Source: Candidatus Planktophila lacus
GTDB lineage: Bacteria; Actinomycetota; Actinomycetes; Nanopelagicales; Nanopelagicaceae
Length of the DNA stretch: 64,000 bases
Assembly: GCF_002287925.1 (NCBI RefSeq)
Contig: NZ_CP016769.1
Coordinates: 868,001 to 932,000, forward strand
Direction of reading: 5' to 3'
In this document: positions 29,266 to 37,544 of the stretch, piece after piece
Position numbering within the stretch: position 1 is the first letter of the stretch
Layout: the number at the start of each line of letters is the position of its first letter
The notes under the pieces: generated by a model
Seen by the model: only the letters and a program-made list of their open reading frames with translations
The model's database searches: none
What the model was told of the DNA's origin: nothing
Made by a program: the position numbers and the translations under genes

Positions 29266-30263
29266 CGGATGAAGTTCTCCGCTTGAGTTGTAATCTCCAT
29301 TAAGCGCTGTAGCGCCTGTGCTGGAGTGAGCGAGCCATTAACAATGTCCGCTACTGATTCGATTACGGGAACTTCTACTCCAACGCGGTGGGCAATTTCT
29401 ACAATCGCTCCCGATGAGGAGACGCCTTCTACCGTCTTAGCTCCGTGCGCAACCGCTTGTTCCATGGAACCAGTCTTGCCTAAGAGTTCACCAAATGTGC
29501 GGTTGCGTGAAAGTGGAGAGCCACATGTTGCAACTAAATCGCCCATACCGGCAAGGCCTGCCGCACTTAGGGGATCCGCGCCGTGCGCGGCACAGAGTCG
29601 TGCGACTTCATTAAGGCCGCGAGTAATTAACATCGCTTGGGTATTTTCGCCAAAGCCCATGCCGATAGAGATTCCAACGGCTAAGGCAATTACATTTTTG
29701 ATTGCGCCCGCTAATTCGCAACCTAATAGATCAACTGATGTGTAAACGCGGTAGTAAGGAGTGCGAAATAGTGCGCGAACTTCTTCAGAGGTAGCTTGCG
29801 TAGTTGCTGCAGCCACCGCACCAGCGGGTTGGCGCAGCACTAGTTCGTCAGCCAAATTCGGTCCAGTAATCATCGCAACTCTATGTGGGCCGAGAATTTC
29901 AACAATTACCTCAGTCATACGAAGTTGGGTGCTGATTTCAATTCCTTTTAAGGTACTGACCACCAAGCAACCTTCCGAGAAGCGTGGTTTCCACTCCTTT
30001 AAAGTTGCGCGCAATTGCGAAGATGGAATCGCTAAAACATAACTTTGGCTAAAGGCGAAGGCTTCATCTAAATCTGAGGTGGCTTTTAGCTCTGTGGGTA
30101 ATGTGTGATGTGCTAAATATTTCGCATTTGTATGAGACGAATTAATCTCATCTACAACTTCTTGGTTTCGACCCCAGAGCAGAACATCATTTCCGGCATC
30201 GCAGAGAACTTGCGCCATGGTTGAACCCCATGCGCCTGCTCCAAATACCGTTACCTTGCTCAT
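29262..30263 (-). CDS. gpsA: NAD(P)-dependent glycerol-3-phosphate dehydrogenase
   Basis: Reduces dihydroxyacetone phosphate to sn-glycerol-3-phosphate for phospholipid synthesis. The N-terminal Rossmann motif is VFGAGAWGSTMAQ, with STLKGIE, the catalytic-lysine region LAGAIKNVIALAVG, and ATCGSPLSRNRTFGE. Length 333. The start overlaps the plsC stop by one base and the end overlaps ddl by four, so plsC-gpsA-ddl is one transcription unit joining lipid and wall precursors. Confidence 0.97.
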   Translation of the reverse strand: MSKVTVFGAGAWGSTMAQVLCDAGNDVLLWGRNQEVVDEINSSHTNAKYLAHHTLPTELKATSDLDEAFAFSQSYVLAIPSSQLRATLKEWKPRFSEGCLVVSTLKGIEISTQLRMTEVIVEILGPHRVAMITGPNLADELVLRQPAGAVAAATTQATSEEVRALFRTPYYRVYTSVDLLGCELAGAIKNVIALAVGISIGMGFGENTQAMLITRGLNEVARLCAAHGADPLSAAGLAGMGDLVATCGSPLSRNRTFGELLGKTGSMEQAVAHGAKTVEGVSSSGAIVEIAHRVGVEVPVIESVADIVNGSLTPAQALQRLMEITTQAENFIR

Positions 30264-31057
30264 TACTTCTCTGCCACCTTTTTGCGCTTCTTCTTAAAAT
30301 TACCCGTACGAGGTAAATCAGAAGTATGTGGATCAAAGATTACTTCAGGTCGCTTCTCGCCACGAATTTCCTCAAGCAGATTTGTAATTTCCCGCATAAC
30401 TTTCGCAGTTGCCTCAATAAGTGCTTGCTGATCATCCTCTTTGCCATACCACTGGGAGAGATCAACCGGCTTTCCCGCTTTCAAGGTGATCTGGGTGCGT
30501 GGAAACAATTTAATCTTCTTCGAATATGTCGGCATCAAAATTTGTGCGCCCCATTGCGCAACTGGAATTACGGGAGTGCGAGTGCTTATTGCCAGTCTGG
30601 CCAAACCAGTCTTAGCAATCATCGGCCAATGATCGGCATCACGAGAGAGAGTTCCTTCTGGATAAACACCAAGTAAATGTCCCGACTCTAAAAGTCGCTT
30701 CGCGTGATCGACAGCTTTGCCTGCATTTGGGGTTTCACGTTCTACCGGAACCTGACCAGCTGCCAGCAGAATGCGGCCGATGATTGGAACTTTAAATACA
30801 CCGACTTTGCCTAAGAATCTAGGAGCGCGGCCATTCTTGTAGAGAAAGTGCGCAAAATTTAAGACATCGAAATATGAGAGATGGTTATTAGCAACTATTA
30901 CGGCGCCAGTCTTTGGAATATTTTCCGCGCCAATCCAGGTGCGCTTGGTGATCAGGTTAATGATTGGGATCAATATAGATGAGCAAATTTTAAAGGTGAT
31001 ATTTGTACCGAGCGGGTTACCGGTAGGTGGCGCATATGAAACGCGCATCTTGGCCAT
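30263..31057 (-). CDS. plsC: 1-acyl-sn-glycerol-3-phosphate acyltransferase
   Basis: Acylates lysophosphatidic acid to phosphatidic acid at the membrane. The HX4D catalytic motif is His59-Asp64 in NNHLSYFD, and the glycerol-phosphate motif is VYPEGTLSRD. A hydrophobic segment lies near residues 20-38, and the tail is Lys/Arg-rich. Length 264. It sits directly before gpsA, whose product feeds this pathway. Confidence 0.9.
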   Translation of the reverse strand: MAKMRVSYAPPTGNPLGTNITFKICSSILIPIINLITKRTWIGAENIPKTGAVIVANNHLSYFDVLNFAHFLYKNGRAPRFLGKVGVFKVPIIGRILLAAGQVPVERETPNAGKAVDHAKRLLESGHLLGVYPEGTLSRDADHWPMIAKTGLARLAISTRTPVIPVAQWGAQILMPTYSKKIKLFPRTQITLKAGKPVDLSQWYGKEDDQQALIEATAKVMREITNLLEEIRGEKRPEVIFDPHTSDLPRTGNFKKKRKKVAEK

Positions 31058-31084
31058 ATCTAAATCTTAGTGGGCAAAGAAAAA

Positions 31085-31110
31085 CTGGGGCCAGCAAGCG
31101 CTGGCCCCAG
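31085..31110 (-). terminator. Intrinsic terminator after hupB
   Basis: Perfect 11-bp inverted repeat CTGGGGCCAGC / GCTGGCCCCAG with a four-base AAGC loop. On the minus strand it is followed by TTTTTCTTT, so it terminates hupB transcription 39 bases after its stop. The opposite side has no comparable T-run, so it is mainly a minus-strand terminator. Confidence 0.92.
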
Positions 31111-31148
31111 TTTCAAAAAGATTTAGGAAGTTACTTTAGAAGCAGAAA

Positions 31149-31592
31149 TTAACGCTTCTTAGCAGCCTTCTTTACAACCTTCTTCTTAGCTGCTGGCTTT
31201 CGCTTAGCAACCTTCTTAACAGCCTTCTTCTTAGCAACCTTCTTAGCAGCTGCCTTCTTAGCCACTGGCTTTGCAACAGGCTTTGGTTCTGGCTTTGGAG
31301 CCGGTCCTAGCTTGCGCTCACCTGAGATGACATCCTTCAAACCCTTTGCAGGCAAGAAGCGAGCCTTCTTTGAAGCTTTGATCTTGATTGTCTCGCCTGT
31401 GAATGGGTTACGTCCCATACGTGCCTTGCGATCAACCTTCTTGAACTTACCGAAATCGTTGATCATTACATCTTCACCCTTTGACATGGTGCGTGTAATT
31501 GTGTCGAAAACGATTTCTACAGCGTGTGCTGCTTCCTTCTTGCTGTCGTTGAAGTGTGGGGCCAACGCGGCAATGAACTGGGCCTTATTCAT
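31149..31592 (-). CDS. hupB: HU-family DNA-binding protein with Lys/Ala-rich tail
   Basis: Nucleoid-associated histone-like protein. Residues 1-90 form a standard HU domain (MNKAQFIAALAPHF start, FGKFKKVDRKARMGRNPFTGE beta-arm). The remaining 55 residues are a Pro/Lys/Ala-rich basic tail, as in mycobacterial HupB and Streptomyces HupS, which contacts DNA and is a modification target there. Length 147. An AAGGGG sequence lies about eight bases before the ATG. The gene stands alone, with its own terminator downstream and palindromes upstream. Confidence 0.95.
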   Translation of the reverse strand: MNKAQFIAALAPHFNDSKKEAAHAVEIVFDTITRTMSKGEDVMINDFGKFKKVDRKARMGRNPFTGETIKIKASKKARFLPAKGLKDVISGERKLGPAPKPEPKPVAKPVAKKAAAKKVAKKKAVKKVAKRKPAAKKKVVKKAAKKR

Positions 31593-31619
31593 CTAAATCC
31601 CCTTAGATTTAAGCGTAAA

Positions 31620-31635
31620 TTAAGCGTTCGCTTAA
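31620..31635. promoter_or_regulatory. Inverted repeat upstream of hupB
   Basis: TTAAGCG-TT-CGCTTAA, 7-bp arms around a two-base centre, 28 bases before the hupB start. A further TTTAAGCG lies directly beside it at about 31609-31616, so the CGCTTAA element occurs three times. Too tight for an RNA hairpin loop; more likely a protein-binding site. The regulator is unknown. Confidence 0.5.
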
Positions 31636-31722
31636 CTTGTGGCTAAAACTTAAACCTTTTAATAGGGTGAGAGCGATATTAAAACGGGCGTGTCGCAATT
31701 TAATATTTTAGAAAAATCGCAC

Positions 31723-31738
31723 TTTTTACGCGTAAAAA
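31723..31738. promoter_or_regulatory. Perfect 16-bp palindrome between hupB and the leuD terminator
   Basis: TTTTTACGCGTAAAAA is exactly self-complementary. It lies in the non-coding stretch upstream of hupB (131 bases before its start) and before the leuD terminator. Could be an operator or an AT-rich promoter element; no further evidence. Confidence 0.4.
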
Positions 31739-31768
31739 ACTCTCATTTACAAGTTGAGGGTTGAACAG

Positions 31769-31802
31769 AAAACGCTCACCCCATCAATGAAGTGAGCGTT
31801 TT
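31769..31802. terminator. Intrinsic terminator after leuD
   Basis: AAAACGCTCAC / GTGAGCGTTTT, 11-bp perfect stem with a 12-base loop, 49 bases downstream of the leuD stop. The arms end in A and T runs on both strands, so it can act in either direction. On the minus strand the stem runs into TTTTCTGTT. Confidence 0.85.
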
Positions 31803-31850
31803 ACGCTGGTTTTCACGCTTGAAAAACGAGCGAGAGTTTTTCTTAGTTCT

Positions 31851-32456
31851 TTAAATGCGAATTGGCAGTGTTTTTGGCTTGTAAGCAGGTCGCTTTGCTT
31901 CGAAAGAATCGATCGCATCAGTGTGCTTTAGCGTCAACCCGATGTCATCTAGGCCCTCCATCAAGCGCCAGCGGGTGTAATCATCTAATTCGAAGGCAAC
32001 CGTGGTTGATCCGTAGGAAACTGTGCGTGTTTCAAGATCAACGGTGATTGAAGTTGTTGGATCGCTTTCGATAGCGGTCCAGATCGCTTCCACTGCTTCC
32101 TGAGGAAGGATCACGGTTAGCAAACCGCCCTTAAGCGAATTTCCGCGGAAGATATCGGCGAAGCGGCTTGAGATTACAACTTTGAAACCATAGTTCTGTA
32201 GCGCCCAAACAGCGTGCTCGCGAGATGAACCGGTTCCGAATTCAGGGCCAGCAACCAAGATAGTTCCGCTCTTATATTGCGGTTGATTCAAAACAAACTC
32301 TGGGTCATTGCGCCAAGCAGCAAATAGCCCATCTTCAAAGCCGCTGCGAGTAACGCGCTTTAGGTAAACGGCAGGAATGATCTGATCGGTATCAACATTG
32401 CTACGACGTAGCGGAATACCTGTACCTGTGTGTTTAACGAACTTCTCCATGGCCAT
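31851..32456 (-). CDS. leuD: 3-isopropylmalate dehydratase small subunit
   Basis: Swivel-domain subunit that with LeuC isomerises 2- to 3-isopropylmalate in leucine synthesis. The motif [14 protein letters not shown] near the N-terminus and [13 protein letters not shown], plus [15 protein letters not shown], are diagnostic. Length 201; Met3 (32450) is an alternative start. It follows leuC by eight bases. Confidence 0.97.
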   Translation of the reverse strand: MAMEKFVKHTGTGIPLRRSNVDTDQIIPAVYLKRVTRSGFEDGLFAAWRNDPEFVLNQPQYKSGTILVAGPEFGTGSSREHAVWALQNYGFKVVISSRFADIFRGNSLKGGLLTVILPQEAVEAIWTAIESDPTTSITVDLETRTVSYGSTTVAFELDDYTRWRLMEGLDDIGLTLKHTDAIDSFEAKRPAYKPKTLPIRI

Positions 32457-32464
32457 ATCCCTTC

Positions 32465-33856
32465 CTACAAATCTGCCGGTGATGACAGCGTGCCGCGAAT
32501 TGCGGTAGCTGCTGCAACAAGTGGGCTAACTAAGTGCGTACGTCCGCCCTTACCTTGGCGGCCTTCAAAGTTTCTATTGGAAGTTGAAGCAGAACGCTCT
32601 CCCACAGCTAGTTGATCTGGGTTCATGCCCAAACACATTGAACAACCGGCGTTACGCCATTCGGCACCGAAATCAAGGAAGACTTTATCTAAGCCCTCTT
32701 TCATCGCTTGCTGGCGAACGCGCTCTGAACCAGGCACAACTAACATGCGAAGTTTTGGTGCAATCTTCTTGCCTTCAATTACTGATGCAGCTGCACGTAG
32801 ATCTTCGATGCGACCATTGGTGCAAGAGCCCAAGAAAACAGTGTCAATCGCTATCTTTTTTAGTGGCGTTCCTGCTGTAAGACCCATGTATTCAAGTGCG
32901 CGTTCAGCAGCTCCACGTTCTTCAGAGTCTTTAATATCTGCAGGATTTGGAACTGATGCATTTAGTGGCAAGCCCTGTCCTGGATTAGTTCCCCACGTTA
33001 CAAATGGCTCCAGTATGTTGCCATCGAGTGTGATCTCAACATCAAACTTAGCGTCGCTATCTGTAAATAGTGTTTCCCAATACTTCTGCGCAGTTTCGAA
33101 ATCTTCTGGCGCATGTGGCTTGCCCTTAATGTAATCAAAGGTCTTCTGATCTGGTGCGATCAAACCAGCGCGCGCACCAGCTTCGATAGACATGTTACAA
33201 ACGGTCATACGACCTTCCATCGAAAGTTCGCGAATTGCGGAGCCACGGTATTCGATGATGTAGCCCTGTCCCCCGCCAGTACCAATCTGCGCGATGATCG
33301 CCAAGATAATATCTTTTGCGGTTACGCCGGTCTTTAGAGTTCCTTCAACATTAATCGCCATTGTCTTTGGACGGTTTGATGGCAGAGTCTGTGTAGCTAG
33401 TACATGTTCAACTTCTGATGTACCAATACCGAATGCAATCGCACCGAATGCGCCATGTGTTGAAGTATGTGAATCGCCGCAAACAATTGTCATACCTGGT
33501 TGGGTAATGCCGAGCTGTGGTCCAACTACGTGAACCACGCCTTGATCGGCATCGCCGAGTGAGTGAATACGAATTCCGAATTCCTTAGCGTTATTGCGCA
33601 AGGTATCGATCTGCAGCTTTGAAACTGGATCTGCGATTGGCTTTAAAATATCGAGCGTCGGGGTGTTGTGATCTTCTGTTGCAATTGTCAGGTCTGGGCG
33701 GCGCACTTTTCGTCCAGCAAGGCGCAGGCCATCAAATGCTTGCGCACTTGTTACTTCGTGAACTAATTGCAGATCGATGTAGAGCAGATCAGGTTCTCCT
33801 TGCGCCGAACGAACGACGTGGTCTTCCCAAATCTTCTCTGCCAGTGTTTTACCCAT
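32465..33856 (-). CDS. leuC: 3-isopropylmalate dehydratase large subunit
   Basis: Aconitase-type [4Fe-4S] subunit of isopropylmalate isomerase. Cluster ligands are visible in [13 protein letters not shown] and in [13 protein letters not shown] (Cys-x-x-Cys). The substrate-site segment [15 protein letters not shown] is also present. Length 463. It is divergent from the IclR-family gene across only 54 bases containing a palindrome, the same arrangement as leuCD and ndgR in Streptomyces. Confidence 0.97.
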   Translation of the reverse strand: MGKTLAEKIWEDHVVRSAQGEPDLLYIDLQLVHEVTSAQAFDGLRLAGRKVRRPDLTIATEDHNTPTLDILKPIADPVSKLQIDTLRNNAKEFGIRIHSLGDADQGVVHVVGPQLGITQPGMTIVCGDSHTSTHGAFGAIAFGIGTSEVEHVLATQTLPSNRPKTMAINVEGTLKTGVTAKDIILAIIAQIGTGGGQGYIIEYRGSAIRELSMEGRMTVCNMSIEAGARAGLIAPDQKTFDYIKGKPHAPEDFETAQKYWETLFTDSDAKFDVEITLDGNILEPFVTWGTNPGQGLPLNASVPNPADIKDSEERGAAERALEYMGLTAGTPLKKIAIDTVFLGSCTNGRIEDLRAAASVIEGKKIAPKLRMLVVPGSERVRQQAMKEGLDKVFLDFGAEWRNAGCSMCLGMNPDQLAVGERSASTSNRNFEGRQGKGGRTHLVSPLVAAATAIRGTLSSPADL

Positions 33857-33877
33857 GCTCTTCTTTCCTTAAATCTT

Positions 33878-33898
33878 GCATCTCATTAGATGGGATGC
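33878..33898. promoter_or_regulatory. Imperfect palindrome in the leuC-IclR divergent promoter
   Basis: GCATC-T-CAT-TAG-ATG-G-GATGC: a 21-base inverted repeat with a single internal mismatch, in the centre of the 54-base gap between leuC (left) and the divergent IclR-family gene. It is well placed to be the operator for that regulator and to control both directions. Inference from position and symmetry. Confidence 0.5.
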
Positions 33899-33910
33899 TA
33901 ATCTCACTGT

Positions 33911-34627
33911 GTGGAGAAGAAGAATAGCGGAGTTGGCGTTCTAGATAAAGCGGTAACCATTCTAGGTACGCTCGAATCTGGCCCTCATTCGCTGGCAGAG
34001 CTAGTTGCCGCAACCGGCATCGCTCGCCCTACCGCCCACCGTTTAGCCGTTGCCCTTGAGCACCATCGCCTTGTTACTCGCGATCTGCAGGGTCGTTTCG
34101 TTCTTGGTCCACGTTCATCTGAACTCGCAGCCGCTGCAGGCGAAGATCGCTTACTTGCCGCCGCCGCTCCAGCGCTTGCTGCGCTACGTGATGCAACCGG
34201 TGAATCTGCGCAGTTATATCGACGCCAAGGCGATATCCGTATCTGTGTCGCTGTTGCTGAACGTTTATCTGGCCTTCGCGACTCTGTTCCAGTTGGCGCA
34301 TCGCTCACAATGCAGGCAGGTTCTGCTGCACAAATTTTATTGGCTTGGGAAGATTCCGAAAAGATTCATCGCGGACTTAAGAACGCAAGATTTACAGCTG
34401 CACATTTATCTGCCGACCGTCGCCGCGGATGGGCGCAATCAGTTGGAGAACGCGAAGCAGGCGTTGCATCAGTTAGCGCGCCAGTTAAAGGCCCTAATGG
34501 AAAAGTTATTGCTGCTGTTTCGATCTCTGGCCCTATAGAGCGTTTAGGACGCCAACCAGGGCGCGTACATGCCGCCGCCGTTGTTGCAACGGCTGCAAGA
34601 CTTACAGAGCATCTAGCAAAGAGCTAG
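33911..34627 (+). CDS. IclR-family transcriptional regulator (NdgR-like, probable leuCD regulator)
   Basis: The N-terminal winged helix (about residues 8-65, VLDKAVTILGTLE and IARPTAHRLAVALEHH recognition helix) is followed by an IclR effector domain (about 75-235; AAISISG-type C-terminal strand reads AAVSISGPIERLG). Length 238, GTG start at 33911. Divergent orientation from leuCD matches Streptomyces NdgR and its relatives, which regulate branched-chain amino-acid genes; the specific role here is inferred. Its stop codon shares a CTAG tetranucleotide with the convergent recX stop. Confidence 0.88.
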   Translation: MEKKNSGVGVLDKAVTILGTLESGPHSLAELVAATGIARPTAHRLAVALEHHRLVTRDLQGRFVLGPRSSELAAAAGEDRLLAAAAPALAALRDATGESAQLYRRQGDIRICVAVAERLSGLRDSVPVGASLTMQAGSAAQILLAWEDSEKIHRGLKNARFTAAHLSADRRRGWAQSVGEREAGVASVSAPVKGPNGKVIAAVSISGPIERLGRQPGRVHAAAVVATAARLTEHLAKS

Positions 34628-35130
34628 TGATTTAAAAGATCTAACTCTTTCAAGACCTGAGTAATAATTCCGAAACCAAAACCTTTTCGCTGCAGAAGCG
34701 ATTGAATTCTGCGCACGTGAACTTCTGGTTCAAGTCGTGACATGGTGTTGTACTTCTTAAAGGCAAGGTCAAAGGCGCTGCGGTATTCAGAATCATCATC
34801 GATCTCATCAAGTGCTTCATCGATCGCGCTCTGCATTACACCCTTTTGGCGAAGCTCCCCCGCAATGATGCGCTTTGAGATCTTCTTATGGTTATGGCGT
34901 GACTGAGCCCAAGCTTTAGCAAACTCTTCATCGTTAACGAGGCCGGCTTCTTGCAACCGGAAGATAATTGCTTGCGCAACATCATCTTCTACGCCCCGGG
35001 TCTTAAGGTGAGCGAGAAGCTCGCCCTTACTTTTCGCACGAGTAACCAGAGCGTTTAGCGCAATGGTGTGTGCTACTTCGTAAGGGTCGGAGCCTTCGCC
35101 TCTTGAAACCTTTACAAAATCAAGGCTAAT
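34624..35130 (-). CDS. recX: Regulatory protein RecX, probable ATT start overlapping the recA stop
   Basis: RecA modulator of three-helix repeats. The frame starting at TTG 34956 encodes only 110 residues, but clear RecX-like sequence continues upstream: DPYEVAHTIALNALVTRAKS, GELLAHLKTRGVEDDVAQAI. This frame has no ATG, GTG or TTG before an in-frame TGA inside the recA end. The first plausible codon is ATT at 35130, which overlaps the recA TAA as TAATT, giving a 168-residue protein of normal length. Translation is probably coupled to recA. The product is clear; the start codon is inferred and unusual. Confidence 0.88.
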   Translation of the reverse strand: MSLDFVKVSRGEGSDPYEVAHTIALNALVTRAKSKGELLAHLKTRGVEDDVAQAIIFRLQEAGLVNDEEFAKAWAQSRHNHKKISKRIIAGELRQKGVMQSAIDEALDEIDDDSEYRSAFDLAFKKYNTMSRLEPEVHVRRIQSLLQRKGFGFGIITQVLKELDLLNH

Positions 35131-36212
35131 TAGAAATCAACCTCTGCTGCAGCTTCATCGATCGCCGCTACGAGCTCGGCATCAACTTCGATCGGCACAA
35201 AGTGTGCGCGGATCTTGGTTTCGATCTCATTTGCTAGATCTGGGTTATCGAGAAGGAATGCACGAGAATTTTCCTTGCCCTGTCCCAACTGATCGGCTTC
35301 GTATGTGTACCAAGCGCCAGCTTTCTTAACGACTCCGATTTCAACGCCGAGGTCGATGAGTGAACCTTCGCGTGAAATACCTGTGCCGTAGATGATGTCA
35401 AACTCTGCTTGCTTAAACGGTGGAGCCATCTTGTTCTTGACAACCTTAACGCGGGTGCGGTTACCGACGGATTCGGTGCCATCCTTAAGAGTTTCGATGC
35501 GACGGATGTCGAGGCGAACAGATGCGTAGAACTTAAGTGCCTTACCGCCAGTTGTTGTCTCAGGTGAACCGAAGAAGACACCGATCTTTTCGCGGAGCTG
35601 GTTGATGAAGATCGCAGTTGTCTTTGATTGGTGAAGTGCACCGGTGATCTTGCGGAGCGCTTGCGACATAAGGCGTGCTTGCAAGCCCATATGAGAATCG
35701 CCCATCTCGCCTTCGATTTCAGCGCGTGGAACAAGTGCTGCAACTGAGTCGACGACAACGAGATCAAGTGCGCCAGAACGGATCAACATATCCATGATTT
35801 CAAGCGCTTGTTCGCCAGTGTCTGGTTGTGAAACAAGAAGTGCATCGATATCAACGCCGAGCTTCTTTGCGTACTCTGCATCGAATGCGTGCTCTGCATC
35901 GATAAATGCGCAGATGCCGCCGGCCTTTTGTGCATTTGCAATTGCGTGCAAGGTAAGTGTTGTCTTACCTGAAGATTCTGGTCCGTAGATTTCTACGATA
36001 CGTCCGCGTGGTAGTCCACCGATACCGAGTGCGATATCTAGTGCGATTGAACCAGTTGGGATAACTTCGATGATCGCATTTTGACGATCAGACATTTTCA
36101 TTACTGAGCCCTTACCAAATTGACGTTCGATCTGGGCTAGTGCGGTGTCGAGCGCCTTTTGGCGATCGGAGGTGTTTTTCTCTTCGGCTTTATTTGCTTT
36201 TTCAGCAGCCAC
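35130..36212 (-). CDS. recA: Recombinase RecA
   Basis: Strand-exchange ATPase and LexA co-protease. Walker A GPESSGKT lies at residues 77-84; the [22 protein letters not shown] and [28 protein letters not shown] regions are canonical. The frame is open upstream to 36404, but GTG 36212, preceded by AAAGGAG with six-base spacing, gives a 360-residue RecA; the extra upstream codons are not RecA. No intein is present. A LexA box lies about 155 bases upstream. Confidence 0.97.
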   Translation of the reverse strand: MAAEKANKAEEKNTSDRQKALDTALAQIERQFGKGSVMKMSDRQNAIIEVIPTGSIALDIALGIGGLPRGRIVEIYGPESSGKTTLTLHAIANAQKAGGICAFIDAEHAFDAEYAKKLGVDIDALLVSQPDTGEQALEIMDMLIRSGALDLVVVDSVAALVPRAEIEGEMGDSHMGLQARLMSQALRKITGALHQSKTTAIFINQLREKIGVFFGSPETTTGGKALKFYASVRLDIRRIETLKDGTESVGNRTRVKVVKNKMAPPFKQAEFDIIYGTGISREGSLIDLGVEIGVVKKAGAWYTYEADQLGQGKENSRAFLLDNPDLANEIETKIRAHFVPIEVDAELVAAIDEAAAEVDF

Positions 36213-36366
36213 GTTTTGCTCCTTTAGATAAGAACGTCTATGCGTGATGCATATTCGTTGGTAGTCGGCCCAGAAGGTACGGAAGGCCGCCGACGGCCTA
36301 CGAGGCTTATAGAGAGCCTGTGGGCGGAAAGCGGAACCGCTCTGGTTGTGCAGGGATAACTTTATC

Positions 36367-36380
36367 CGAACATCTGTTCG
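36367..36380. promoter_or_regulatory. LexA/SOS box upstream of recA
   Basis: CGAAC-ATCT-GTTCG, a perfect inverted repeat of the actinobacterial/Bacillus-type SOS box (GAAC-n4-GTTC), 155 bases before the recA start. It lies between recA and the divergent yaaA gene and could affect both. Confidence 0.85.
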
Positions 36381-36457
36381 AAAGGTAGCAGGAGGGGCTG
36401 ACAAGGTCTTTAGGCGTGTCGCCCCGTAGTTCTACGTAAGAAGGGGAGGATGCCCAG

Positions 36458-37012
36458 ATGTTGATCCTCCTGCCGCCTTCCGAGAAAAAGGTTGAGACCA
36501 GCAAGCCAACGCCAGCGATCAACGTCTACACCGGCGTCCTCTACCAGGCCCTCGGCTGGGCCACCTTGAGCCCGGCAGCGCGTAAGCGGGCGGCGAGCGC
36601 AGTTGTGATCATCTCAGCCAAGTACGGAGCGGTGCGCCCCGACCAGTTGATCGAGAGCTACAAGGCGAAGATCGATAACAACGCGATGCGCGGGCCGGTC
36701 GCGAAAGTCCTAGCCCCAATCAAGACCCCGCTAATCGTGGACTGTCGTTCCTCTACATATAAAACCGTCTGGCACTCCCCCGTAGATAAGACCGTTGAGG
36801 TGCAGATTTCAACTGTGGTCGATGGCGTGCGCAAAGTCGTTACTCATATGTCTAAGAAGACCCGTGGCGAAATTGCGCGCGCGCTTTTGCAATCACGGTC
36901 AGTGCCCAAGACCCCGGAAGATCTATATGCGATCGTGTCGGAGAAGTATCCATGTGCGCTGACCCCGAGCGATGGAGTTAATCCTTGGGTCTTGGAAGTA
37001 ATCGCTATCTAA
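36458..37012 (+). CDS. YaaA/UPF0246-family peroxide-stress protein
   Basis: 184-residue protein starting MLILLPPSE, the signature of the UPF0246/YaaA family; E. coli YaaA limits iron-driven oxidative damage. Further conserved parts: the IISAKYGAVRPDQLIESYK segment near residue 50-70 and VVTHMSKKTRGEIARALL. The usual PPSEGK reads PPSEKK here, and it is shorter than the usual 240-260 residues. The first half is unusually GC-rich (about 60% or more) compared with neighbours. GGGAGG lies eight bases before the ATG. Divergent from recA, so possibly SOS-linked. Confidence 0.75.
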   Translation: MLILLPPSEKKVETSKPTPAINVYTGVLYQALGWATLSPAARKRAASAVVIISAKYGAVRPDQLIESYKAKIDNNAMRGPVAKVLAPIKTPLIVDCRSSTYKTVWHSPVDKTVEVQISTVVDGVRKVVTHMSKKTRGEIARALLQSRSVPKTPEDLYAIVSEKYPCALTPSDGVNPWVLEVIAI

Positions 37013-37030
37013 AAGTTAACAATTGCTAAT

Positions 37031-37498
37031 TTAATTCTTCGCTAAATATCCCCAGGCTAAGCTCGCGGCAATCGCTACCCAGATTTGATATGGAACAAGT
37101 AATAGCCCCATAGTGAGCGTTGCTCTAAAAGTAAGAAAAAGTACGGGAAGTGTTAGAACCGCAGCCGACGTTAGCGCTATAGAGGCATTTAAGAAATTGT
37201 GTGGAACATAGAATTGATAAGCCCAGGTTAAAGCGGCAGCGATGCTTAAGCCGAAGAAGACCAACCAGGTTATATTCTCAAATTTATTTAATGATCTGGA
37301 TACTTGATAAGAGGTAACACCGAGAACTGTGAAGTTGTATGGCCAGATGAGCCCGATAACAGCACTGGGTGGCTGCCAAGCAGGACGATTTAGAGATGCA
37401 TACCAACCTGGTGAGGAAGAGACCCAGATGCCTGAGCCAAAAGCGTAGATAAAGACAAAGAGAATCCCAATTGCAGCAGCGATTAATTTGAAATCCAC
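37031..37498 (-). CDS. TspO/MBR-family membrane protein
   Basis: 155 residues with five hydrophobic segments. The motif YASLNRPAWQPPSAVIGLIWP and the following YNFTVLGVTSYQV are TspO/tryptophan-rich sensory protein features. Bacterial TspO binds porphyrins and modulates light- and oxygen-dependent or stress processes; the role here is unknown. It converges with yaaA across 18 bases. Confidence 0.8.
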   Translation of the reverse strand: MDFKLIAAAIGILFVFIYAFGSGIWVSSSPGWYASLNRPAWQPPSAVIGLIWPYNFTVLGVTSYQVSRSLNKFENITWLVFFGLSIAAALTWAYQFYVPHNFLNASIALTSAAVLTLPVLFLTFRATLTMGLLLVPYQIWVAIAASLAWGYLAKN

Positions 37499-37544
37499 GG
37501 TAAGAATCTAGCGGTATTTCTCGGCTTACCTTGGTTTCTGCTGT

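Noticed and set aside
31149-31330. Short repeats in the hupB tail as a tandem-repeat locus
   Set aside because: They reflect Lys/Ala/Pro codon bias of the basic HU tail rather than discrete repeat units.
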